Shown: piece by piece, positions 54,971 through 64,000 of the stretch
How the letters are laid out: every line of letters starts with the position of its first letter
Position numbering within the stretch: the stretch's first letter is position 1
Source of the DNA: Trichostrongylus colubriformis
Lineage: Eukaryota > Nematoda > Chromadorea > Rhabditida > Trichostrongylidae
Length of the DNA: 64,000 nucleotides
Reading direction: 5' to 3'
Assembly: GCA_963978905.1 (NCBI GenBank)
Contig: OZ022259.1
Span: 46,270,727-46,334,726 of the forward strand
Notes under the pieces: model-generated
Told to the model about the DNA's origin: nothing
Database searches by the model: none
Seen by the model: only the letters and a program-made list of their open reading frames with translations
Translations under genes and position numbers: made by a program

Positions 54971-56130
54971 AGTAATACGCGTGATAGCAGAATGATGCTT
55001 ATCGTATCGTATTAAGAAAGTATGATCGAAGGAAGCAAGGTTAGTAGAATAAAGAGGATGTGGGATGTATAACGCAAAGCGAAAACACCACATCGCGGAG
55101 AATTACCGATGCACTGCGCTGTACACCACTCAATGGCCTCGGACATCCGACAGGAGACTCGAAGTGGGTCAGTTCAGCGGGAAGGGGTGGTCATTCGTCT
55201 CACTTCACGACCTATTCACAGCGGGCCCAGCAAGGCGCCTAACGCGCGTGGCGACAAATTTTGAGTGTCTTGTCGCACGCCCAAGGGTTTCCAGTGCAGC
55301 GAGTGGCGAGCAACAAACTTTGTGTGACCGTGCGTTATGACTTAATGCTACACGTCTGGGATGAGCGATATCGTTTTTTCCCACATGGGGCAGTGGCCCG
55401 GATATGTCCATGTACCGTGTTCAACGTTCTCCATGTAGGTGGCCGTAGAACTTTTTAATTTTCCGGTTTGCTGCGCGATCAAGTATTGCGTCTGACTGAT
55501 GTCTATGTGCCTGGCAATTGTCTGGATGTGGCTCTTAGGATGTAATTCGGGCCAATCTGAGGTGTATGCCATTTGGACAGAAAACTCGCATGGATGCATT
55601 TGACGCGCGAGATGTGGTGCGAGATACGGGCGGCGTACTAGTTTAGTTGAATCCTGAAGCGATAACTCCTAGGATAAGACATCAAGCACAATTATCGCTT
55701 CAGGACCCATCCAATAAGGCGCGAGTAGCCTTGCACCATAGCATCGATGCCGCATGTCGCAACGCGAATTTTTTGTCTATGGCCCACATCCGCCATCTGC
55801 ATCTAAATCCACGTCGTAGCACAATCAAAGAAGACCATATAGGTGAAGAGACGATACGAACAAATCATTGTGAGGCAGGGTTACGGATTTAAGCTAGGGC
55901 CGGAAGGAGCTCGCTCCACGGTAAATAAGTTCCTTTGCCCCTTTCTTTCCCGTTTGCTGAGGTATTCAAGAAGCTTGCAGACATCGAAAGACTCGTGAAC
56001 AACCGCTTCAACGAAGTTGAAGTTTTACTATACTGTGAAATCATGGTTTATATGAGAATTCAAGATTAGTTTGTGATATATAAATGTTGAGAATACAGAA
56101 AACAATCATTTGAACAACACTTTCCTCTCC
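54971..56130. other. non-genic stretch upstream of the kinase gene
   Basis: Would contain the kinase promoter if the start at 56152 is right. No TATA-like or other element stands out. A minus-strand frame at 55348-55599 (HPKSHIQTIARHIDISQTQ) faintly recalls a transposase helix-turn-helix, but nothing around it supports a call. Confidence 0.4.
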
Positions 56131-56132
56131 AG
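56121..56132 (+). promoter_or_regulatory. candidate spliced-leader (trans-splice) acceptor
   Basis: TTTCCTCTCCAG ends 19 bases upstream of the kinase ATG (56152), with no in-frame coding needed between them. A pyrimidine-rich AG this close to the start, with no matching upstream donor recognised, is what a nematode trans-splice site looks like. An ordinary intron acceptor from an unseen upstream exon is the alternative. Confidence 0.45.
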
Positions 56133-56151
56133 TTCTCATGCTTCATCGGTC

Positions 56152-59100
56152 ATGAGCGATGAGGAGGAGGACGATCTTGGAATCAAACCGGTTCGTGTTT
56201 TGTCCTAGTTCGAAGGTTGTATCGAAGAATAAGCGGACTGGGCTTTGCAAGCATGATTTCAGATTGTCATTTGAAATCGGTTAACGACTCTTTGCAGGGA
56301 ACTGTGATCGACTCAAGCAAAGCAAAGTACGTCGTCATTAAACTGCTGGGTGAAGGAGGTTTTGGTGCAGTGTTCAAGTAAGCGAAGATTCAAGCCGATA
56401 ATCAGCTCCGAAAACAGCCACTGTAACTATGAGACGATGTCCGGCTAGATTGGATTGAAATAGGGTGTTATAGCAGTAACGTGGGATACCCCACTGTTCT
56501 CGGCATCTTGGGAGAAACAGGAAGTCCCTCGGCTTGTCACTTAAGACTAAGGCAAAAACGTGAGCTCGAATGTACACATAGAGGTGCTCAACGCTACGAA
56601 ATGTCCGCTCCATCTCATTGCGATAGCGTTCAAAGTAGGGTCATTGTTGGATATTCAGCTTTGGCGGGTGATGTTATCCACTTATCGCAGCGGATTTTCT
56701 GACAGTGAGCCTTGAACTTCTGAATAATACTCAAATCCAACCGTAGGTATTGTTCAGAGTTCGCGAATCGCACGACTGAGGCGGAAGAGAAGGGATACTT
56801 ATTATCGATCAAGTGATTCAGAAGATCGCGCGATTGACGCAACTCGCGTGACTGGCGCGATTCAAAAGGAAAGATAAGATGCGTATCGATTAGCTGAATG
56901 ATGCGCTTGAATTGCTAACTCTGAACAACCTTAGGCGGTGGTTTCAGCCCAAGTGGGTGAATACATTTGCATTTTGGCACGACGTCTCCTCAGAGCCACT
57001 CCTCTGTGTCAACGGCGCTCCGACTCCCTTACCACCGGTGCTGACAGGCGCTACTGAGATGCGAGAACAAAAGTTGTATGTGCAGGATTTAGCTGCTCAG
57101 TCAACGTACACACAGCGAAATGACTTGATGTTAGTGCTGATAGGCTGATTGTGAACGATAGAGCGCAATGGAATACGATAGGAGATTATGAATAGCAAAG
57201 GAGTGGTGGAGTAGTTAATGGACAAGTGCAAAAGTATTCGATGACAAGTGAGAAAAGGCATCATGAAAAGACGGTAGTATATGTCGAATTTGAACGATAT
57301 GTTACATGGCCGTAACCATAGAAGCGGCTCGTGGTGCGATCACATTGGGGGGGGGGGCATCCCACTATTGGACCCTATTTTAACCTAAGCCACGAAGGAG
57401 AAAGAAGCCCCCTCCTCCTTCCTTTGGGGCTTAAACAAAATATATGCGCAGAGTGACCCCACAAAAATCCATCAATGGTACTCAGGTGTGGAATTTTTTT
57501 GTGAGATGCCCCCCCCTCCCCTCCCCCTTACGATAGCACCCGGCTGGTACTTCATTTGGGGCTCGCGGTCAAGCCATAATCAATAAACATTCGAAGTCGA
57601 TCATATGGCCCTTGCTCCTGCTCCACTCACTTGCTGAGTGCCTTTTTATTTTGTGGATTTTGATAGAGCAAAAGTTGGCAGTGTGAGAGGGTATGCGTAG
57701 GCAAAAAGGATCGGGTGCTGTATAACAGTTCTTGAGTTACTTGTATCGGCTAGCTGCACGAGGTGCCGTATGGAGACACCCAATCTTCTCGAATGATTAA
57801 CCTTGAAGGAAGTATTCTCAGGTTATAAGGCGGTGGTATAGTGACAAATGATGCTGCTCCTAGCATGTTCTGGATCGAATACCAGCTTGATGCTTAACCG
57901 ATGGTTGAGCGAGCCTTCCATAACTGGCTGAAACGGTGGATTGCCAGCAGTCATGGGATTAAAGGAACCGGAAGGGGTCCGAAACAAGAGGAAGATGCAA
58001 AGAAATGAGAGTTTTGTAATGAACACTCAAGGTTAGAAGCGATAATAGGCGCAAAAACCCGGACTCAAAAGCGCGACGCTGCGGTGTGTATGCGCATCCC
58101 ATTCGCATCCAGCGCATCCAATGCGAGTTGTCCGCTGTAGGAGACGGGCCGTGGGCCAACGTTAGTTGTAGCACTTGACTCCCAGCGCAGTGGAATGGCC
58201 ATTCCCAACTACATTAGCATTTATGTAAGTACATCTGAAAACAATATAAGAAAGAACAAAGTAAAAAGTAAAGGAAAAAACAAACTTGTAATAGAAACAT
58301 CTTCTTTTGGCACCACGCCAAGGCGTCAAATTGGGGAGTTTGTGCAATGGCGGCCACATAAACTCGTCCACAATACGTTCTACCGTAAGCTAAAATTACC
58401 CTCTTGTGGTGTCTTTTAAGGCACATTCCGCGATAATTAGATGGGTCGACTTACATTCTTGGAACAGTAGGTTCTTGGGTAGCTAATCAGGCTGTACCTT
58501 TCCGCGTCGCCACTGTGCATTGTCACGGCGCTACATCTGCCCGAACCCAACGACGTCACCCACTTGAGCTCCCTTATTGGTCAACTGAGCAAAATGGGTG
58601 GCGTCGCAGTGGGCTCGACCAGGTGTAGCGCCGCGATAGCACACTGTGGTGACGCGAAAAAGGTGCAGCCTGACTATTACCCGAGGATCTACTGGTCTAA
58701 GACGGTAAATCGACCCATCTTATTATCGCAGAATGTGCCTCTAAAGCATCAACTTGTGGGGTAAATGCCAATCATTGTAAGCTATTGTTTGAGCCAAACA
58801 ACAATCGCTTCTTCACTACGATTCTGAAGTGGCGTAGAATGTGCGGCACGTCCTCAGAAGGGATTTACCAACGCCGGACGCTTTATTCTTTAATGTAAAG
58901 CTAATTAACGAATTGCAGAGTGCACGATCAAAAAGATCCAACTAAACAATTTGCCATGAAAGTGGAGAAGAAATTAGAAACTCGAAAACATTCAAAGCTT
59001 AAAATGGAGGTCAATTCAATATTCCTGTCCGATTTACTTTTGGTAGGCAAGATGGGGAAGTTGTAAGTGGCGCCGTTTCCACTAGCATGGCCCTGGAACT

Positions 59101-62100
59101 ACCCGTTGGGTAATGTTTAGATCTTCTACCTTCCGATTTCACTGCATTGATATCAGGTTCGTATAGAGGAATAAAAACTACTTACATTGGCAGAGCCCTT
59201 CAATTCAGTATATAGACCAAAGTGCATACCATGCACTTCAAATGCAGTCGCCGTGCGATTTTTGAAGATGACAAAAATCGCAGTCTATAGATTCTGGGAA
59301 GCTTTTGTATGCCTCGCGAAATCTAGCAGTAATTCGCTCAGCAACTTTTCTCGTCCTTCTGTTGCCATCCGTCTTTGCAGTATGACTGACTCTTCGTAGT
59401 AGGTATTTCTCGTCTACTAAACAGCATGCAGCAGCGTTTATGGTCGAATTCGATATGAACCGAAGTACTGGAGTAATCTCATACTATTATTCTAACCTAG
59501 AAAAAAAGGAACAAATGATATCTACGATTTGGAGACAGCAGTACGCCAAAGACTTCTATTAGAGCCAGCCTTGTGCGGATGTGGACAAGGGAATGTCAAT
59601 ATCAGCAAATGCGCGTGTCAAACGCCAAAAAAAAAGCATTCCCTTGGATGGATCGACTGCATCCGCTTCGTTGGATGTTTTGCCGATTAGTTTCGCAGCT
59701 ATCCTTCCGAATTTTTCCAAAATCTCGGTTGGGCTAATAACTTGTTACAGGGGCAATTCGACCTCCCAAACATAGAAACAACATTATTTCTGCGCAAAAA
59801 CGCCTGGCATATGCTAGGGCGCCTGCACATACTATACTATAACATTGCTCATTCAGAAAGTTTTCAAGCTTTCTTAACAGAGTCGTTCTGCAGATTTACG
59901 AAGCACGATCTTCCCTTATAGGACAGGTTGCTTTTCGTCAAATCCAAACGATGATCCTCGGAATAGGAGGCTACCAGGTCTTCTTGGAAGAGTGTGTGGG
60001 ACAAAAAATATGCCTTTGCACATGCGGCGCGTGATGCAATGAGTGAAAACTGTATGCTTGTGTCCTGAAGCGATTGCTTTAAATAAGGGCGTAGGAAAGG
60101 AACCTCATCGCACCAAAGGCACCGGGAGGAGGCGAGGAGAAAAAGATTATTTGGAAATACTACTCATTATTTGAAAACACTATTCTCTGTGAACCAACAC
60201 TTCAGCCCAGAAGGGCTAATGTGTAACAAAGCTCGCGTCGAAAAACGCGCCTTTGTGACGCTATTGCGACGCTAGCGCGCTTCACCGAGCTTGCTTCAGT
60301 GGCCGAGTTGCCTGCTGGCGGCGGGCAGAGAAGGGGGAATTCACTTCATTCATTATGATGCTCAGCAAGTGAAACAACAAACAGAAACAAACAAGTGAAT
60401 CAGTGAAAGGGAAAACTAGGAAAGAAATACGAAAAGTGGTTTATGATTTAAAAATCTGATGAATTAACACCGGAAAGCTTGGCAAAGCATCATGTTGCAG
60501 TAGTCGAAATACGAGCGGGCACCGTAGGCCGGAATTGCTCTCGTCCGGTGTCTCTGAGACCAAACTATCGGGCGCCCCTAGCTCGCACCCATCGCGCCGT
60601 ACGCCAAGCGCCATGGCACGATTTTTCACTCCTGATGGCACCATCTCTTCGATTAGCTATGCAAATCTCGCACTACAGGAGTAATTCGGTGAGCTTCTCT
60701 TTCGAAGCTGCTGTTTCGGCAAGTTCTGGAGCTCCTTCCTACATTCATCTTTTCTCGGCTTCAGTTGTGGAGTCGTACATGGTCACAATATGTCGGTTGT
60801 CTACCATTCTAGCAGTTGTTCCCTAAATCAGTGCAGGGGATTTCTATAGAGGTCTTATGATTATTTTGAAGCTTTTCTTTCTCAGCTTTGTAATGCATGT
60901 TATGAGCGAACAGCATTCTCTAAGGCCGCGGTCATACTTTGCGCAGCTGCGTTAGTTGACGCCAGTGCCGGCGTCAACTCACGCAAGTGTCTGCGTTAGT
61001 TGACGCCGGCACCGGCGTCAACTCACGCAAGTGTCTGCGTGAGTTGACGCCGGCACCGGCGTCAACTAACGCCGGCACCGGCGTCAACTAACGCAGCTAC
61101 GCAAAGTATGACCGCGGCCTAACGTTTTTCTTCATAATGACGAAGTCACCTTGAGAATCGTTGAGAAACGAGAAGTTAGTCATTGCGTGATTGTCAGTTC
61201 ATCATTTTCGCGGTTGTGTGACCTCAGAAAAGAATGGTGCACCAGGCATCAAGATGAGAACTCCTATGGGCTCAGGCTCCGAAGAGTCCGATTGACACCT
61301 CTAGGCTAACACTTTGTATATGAGCTGAAGTGATGACGCTGTTCTCTTTCCTCATACCGACTACTGGCTCAAGCAGTGACTTCAATAGCGATACGGGATT
61401 ACTTTTACATCCATCCCCACCTACCTATTCTGTCGTCACTTCCTTCTACAATCTCCCCTGATTCTCGCTTGAGTGAATTTTATTTGATGTAACGCAATTC
61501 AGATAGCTATCCTTAAACTCGTATCGCAAGAGCGAAAATTATCTCACTTCACATCGATTATCGATCGAGGGAAAAAAGAAACATTTTTCTTTCTGGTAAT
61601 GGAACTGGTTGGGAAAAGTCTAGCCGATTTAAAGCATCAGAGACCTGGTCATGTGCGTCTTTTAAGCCATCTTTTCGTTTGAAGGATCTCTTATATGAAA
61701 TCCAATTTGTTTGATTATTTCACTGGCACCTCCACAGCTATGAGATCACGATATTAGGCATTATTTCATTTTTTTTTCAAGCTATATCAGACACGGAATG
61801 CGTAGAAAGGTGCGGATGAGTCTTATTTTTGCATGCTGTGCGCTGAGAGAGCTATGACGTTGGCATAATGTCCAAGCAAGGAGTACATACATCTGCGCCA
61901 TTATAGCGGAGATTAGTGCGGTTTTCCTGTGGTAGCAGAAAGCCACATGGTTTGCAGAAGCAGTGACCGCGGATTGATTGTTAGACACCGCGAAAGTGGA
62001 AAACCGAACGAAATTATATGAGTCAGAAATCGAAGTCAGAAGTTTACTTGACCACTCTGGCTCGTAATAGACGAATAGAGACGTTGTTGGCGCCCATTCG

Positions 62101-63922
62101 AGTATTCACGATGGTCAATGGAACGACAGGTGATACATGTGTTGTAGTTGAAAACACGTCGCTAGAATACTACTATAAATCGTGGCTATAAACATGTTTG
62201 CAATCCCCACAAAGTATTAGCGCAATGTCAGGACACTGACATGCCTACGAGTAGAACATAGGCCTTGCCGATGCATGGTAAGCGGACTATATACAGTCGG
62301 CTAGTAATAATTATAAATGTGAGCAAGAAAATGATCACTCGACGGTACTCTGTAATCGCACAAGCATGACATTTCCATATTTCATCTGGAAAATGTTTCA
62401 TATAGCTAGCTTTCAGGTCTTTTCAATTTCAACGGGGCTAGGTGCATCTATACAATGTCTAGAGGCGTGCGAAGATCTTCACAAGTATGGATTTATACAT
62501 CGCGACTTGAAACCAGCAAACTATGCCTGTGGTTTGGGAGACAAGAAGCGAGTAGTGAGTAGTTACGAAATATTTATTCAAGGCGTTTCTTCCATTAATT
62601 TTCAATCCGCCTCAAAAATAACATCTATTCGCTCGTTTCTGCAAAACCTTCTATCGAAGTAAATACTGAAACGCGATTGTTGACCACATCATATCCACCA
62701 TCTATCCCGATCGTGGGCTATTGGGCAGAGAGCCATCCTCATCACTTCATCATCTACTTGATACTCATACTCTCTAGGCGAATTCGTTCGTCAGAGTTAA
62801 GTCCAGCAAGCCACAATGCGTTGACAAATTGCGTTCTGGGTATGGGACTAGGATCTCGCTTCGGGCTCATTCACGCATCATTGTGAGAGGAGAACAACCT
62901 GTTCTCCTCACCATCCTCGGCTCCATTTTTAAGTCTCGGCGTGCGAAGCGGTTTGTACATGTATAACAGCTTGCCATGGTATTTCCTTTTTCCTTTCAAG
63001 TCAAATGTGTTCCCAAACTCGTAGTTCTGCCGTTTGTATGGCGCACCATAGAGTGTAAATAAATAAATAAATAGATATAGATTCCATCACACTCTGGGAA
63101 TTTTACTATTTATAGCACCACGCTGGAATTAGGCTTAGGCCGTCTACTTACTATGCGATTCAGGCGGTGCAGGCGTGGCTCGTCGTCTTTGTGTCTCTGT
63201 CCGTGCCACTCTATCTCGCTGCCTGTGAACCAGCTACGCTTTCCCGCCGGTACCACTGCAGAGTATAAAGGGGTCTCTACTCTCTGAAACTCGTCGTCTC
63301 TCTTTAAAGGCGCTGGCCAAAATGTCTCTCACCGAACCGACTGTCTTCCGTGAAGTACGGCTGGTGCATAATTAATGCGGCTTGGTGTGTAGCCTTATGT
63401 CGAATTTTCGCTTTGAGGCGTCGCACTCGCATCATCACGACTTGTCGCACGGTTGGTTGGAATTCCAGTCAAGACCCTAGATACTGGTACCATGAAGGAC
63501 TTACAGAGAAATAGCTGTTTATCTCATCACTATCTGTAAACAATGACTTTAGTTCATTAAAAAGACAGTAGCAGCATAAAAGTAAAAAAACAGTAACATT
63601 TCATAATAACCATCCTAATCAAGAAATAATGAAATCGAGAGTAAACCACAAAGGGGTGTATACGCAATCACACATGAAGAAATACGCCGCGCGAAAATTC
63701 GACGTAAGGCTACACACCCCAGTTTCGCTACTTGTCTAAAACTTCTTAGAATGTGGTGGCTTGGCGACAGTTATACCTTGCGCAACACCTAGTGGATTGA
63801 TCCAGGTCAGAGCATCCCGAACCCCATACTTTCAGATTTATATCCTTGATTTTGGAATAGCAAGAAGAATATTGAATGATAAAGGGGAGCTGAAAACACC
63901 ACGGATGACAGTGAAATTTAAG
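56152..63922 (+). CDS. tau-tubulin-kinase-like protein kinase (CK1 group), 5' six exons, runs off window
   Basis: Six exons with matching phases: 56152-56190, 56298-56377, 58919-59009, 61503-61652, 62417-62554 and 63836-63922. They give 195 residues of the N-terminal kinase domain. Visible in order: MSDEEEDDLGIKP, glycine loop LLGEGGFGAVFK, catalytic lysine in FAMKVEKK, helix-C glutamate in KLKMEIAIL, hinge LVMELVG, catalytic loop FIHRDLKPANYACGL, and metal-binding DFG in YILDFGIARR. The HRDLKPAN form, KLETRKHSKLKME and the ELKTPR segment are typical of the expanded nematode TTBK family, cytosolic Ser/Thr kinases of the casein kinase 1 group. Introns are 107, 2541, 2493, 764 and 1281 bp, and the long ones are full of transposon relics. 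All seen motifs are intact. The start was chosen because it precedes an acidic stretch in frame and follows a candidate trans-splice acceptor. The rest of the kinase domain lies beyond the right edge. Confidence 0.88.
56741..56938. mobile_element. MITE in kinase intron 2, related to the 17355-17705 block
   Basis: Ends CCGTAGGTATTGTTCAGAG and CTCTGAACAACCTTAGGCGG are inverted with one small gap. The interior has AGATGCGTATCGATTAGC and degenerate GATTCAG/GCGCGATT units, matching the middle of 17355-17705. Confidence 0.6.
56939..57959. other. intronic, no element recognised
   Basis: Part of kinase intron 2. It holds a 9-10-base G run at 57347 and a pyrimidine-rich CCCCCCCTCCCCTCCCC tract at about 57512. 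Confidence 0.5.
57960..58440 (-). repeat. dispersed repeat R3, inverted copy in kinase intron 2
   Basis: Reverse complement of 20440-20890 in the same internal order: GGAACCGGAAGGGGTCCGAA, AGCGCGACGCTGCGG, GTCCGCTGTAGGAGACGGGC, GGAATGGCCATTCCCAAC and CAATGGCGGCCACATAAACT. Confidence 0.75.
60230..60312 (+). repeat. dispersed repeat R2, copy 2 (kinase intron 3)
   Basis: GTCGAAAAACGCGCC, CTAGCGCGCTTCACC and AGTGGCCGAGTTGCC follow the order seen at 1432-1505. Confidence 0.6.
60530..60650 (+). repeat. M1-like fragment (kinase intron 3)
   Basis: GGGCGCCCCTAGCTCGCACC, CATCGCGCCGTACGCC and CACGATTTTTCACTCCTGATG resemble the right half of M1 elements. No clean terminus. Confidence 0.45.
60924..61119. 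mobile_element. PIF/Harbinger-like MITE with TAA duplication and internal palindromic tandem repeats
   Basis: Terminal inverted repeats GGCCGCGGTCATACTTTGCG and CGCAAAGTATGACCGCGGCC are perfect over 20 bases and flanked by TAA (60921-60923, 61120-61122), the 3-bp pattern of PIF/Harbinger elements. The interior is a tandem set of about four palindromes based on GTTGACGCCGGCACCGGCG and its complement, separated by CACGCAAGTGTCTGCGT. The whole ~196 bp can fold on itself. It lies in intron 3 of the kinase gene. Confidence 0.85.
63150..63275. mobile_element. diverged copy of the 18630-18793 MITE (kinase intron 5)
   Basis: GGTGCAGGCGTGGCTCG, TGTCTCTGTCCGTGCCACTC and CCACTGCAGAGTATAAAGG follow the order of 18646-18793. 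The left terminus is eroded. Confidence 0.5.
63384..63718. mobile_element. M2-related miniature element (kinase intron 5)
   Basis: Ends GGTGTGTAGCCTTATGTCG and CGACGTAAGGCTACACACC are inverted repeats and continue inward as AATTTTCG/CGAAAATT. GGCGTCGCACTCGC near the left end links it to the M2 copies. The ~335-bp length suggests extra sequence inserted between the arms. Confidence 0.65.
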
Positions 63923-64000
63923 GTTGGGGCTGATGTTAGATGTTGATTACCGTTGCTTAGAATATATTCCTATGAACACATATCCCTGTGCTTAGGGAAC

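Noticed and set aside
1..64000. CRISPR arrays, bacterial operons, ribosome binding sites, rRNA
   Set aside because: The sequence is eukaryotic, with spliced exons and TA transposons. No regularly spaced direct repeats with unique spacers and no rRNA-like stretch were seen.

Overview
This window is eukaryotic and most likely from a clade V (strongylid, hookworm-like) nematode. The clues are coding exons split by short GT-AG introns with TTTCAG-type acceptors, a candidate trans-splice acceptor just upstream of the kinase start codon, exons resembling nematode FHL/lim-9, TIAR and tau-tubulin-kinase-like (TTBK) proteins, and many mariner, Tc1 and miniature elements. The genus assignment is inference.

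Genes are sparse and all lie on the + strand. A broken RNA-recognition-motif exon of TIA-1/TIAR type is at 1962-2035, followed by a decayed Q/Y/G-rich tract at 3396-3750. Two LIM-domain exons of lim-9/FHL type are at 17032-17136 and 24861-24953. The second has an apparent 2-base deletion, and no exon for the intervening LIM finger was found. The one clearly intact gene is the 5' part of a TTBK-like kinase of the casein-kinase-1 group (56152 to beyond 63922). It has six phase-consistent exons covering the glycine loop, catalytic lysine, HRDLKPAN and DFG, and it runs off the right edge. A few further single-exon candidates are listed with low confidence.

The rest is repeats and transposable elements. 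(i) Tc1/mariner elements with TA target duplications: internally deleted mariners at 11482-12367 and 31627-32433, a decayed full-length one at 14902-16099, and a decayed Tc1-like one at 22550-23679. (ii) Two ~680-bp palindromic elements (23931-24613, 32436-33111), each made of two mariner 3' ends joined in inverted orientation. (iii) A four-copy foldback family (FB1, 13495, 34410, 39046, 47933) built from ~175-bp modules. (iv) A second four-copy foldback family (FB2, 16146, 19609, 25571, 27323). (v) Miniature elements with 9-bp target duplications, suggesting Mutator-like mobilisation (M1 and M2 families). (vi) A PIF/Harbinger-like element with TAA duplication at 60924-61119. (vii) A 266-bp near-perfect palindrome at 1642-1907.

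The largest structure is a decayed inverted duplication spanning about 29.4-41.5 kb. Its paired blocks are 29390-31160 with 39765-41455, 33280-34400 with 38365-38920, and 36015-36920 with 37225-37800. Younger transposons interrupt each arm independently. A strongly C-over-G skewed block (41500-43300) and several poly-G/C runs complete the picture. No protein system with a coherent new function was recognised. The unusual content lies in the architecture of the mobile elements and inverted repeats.
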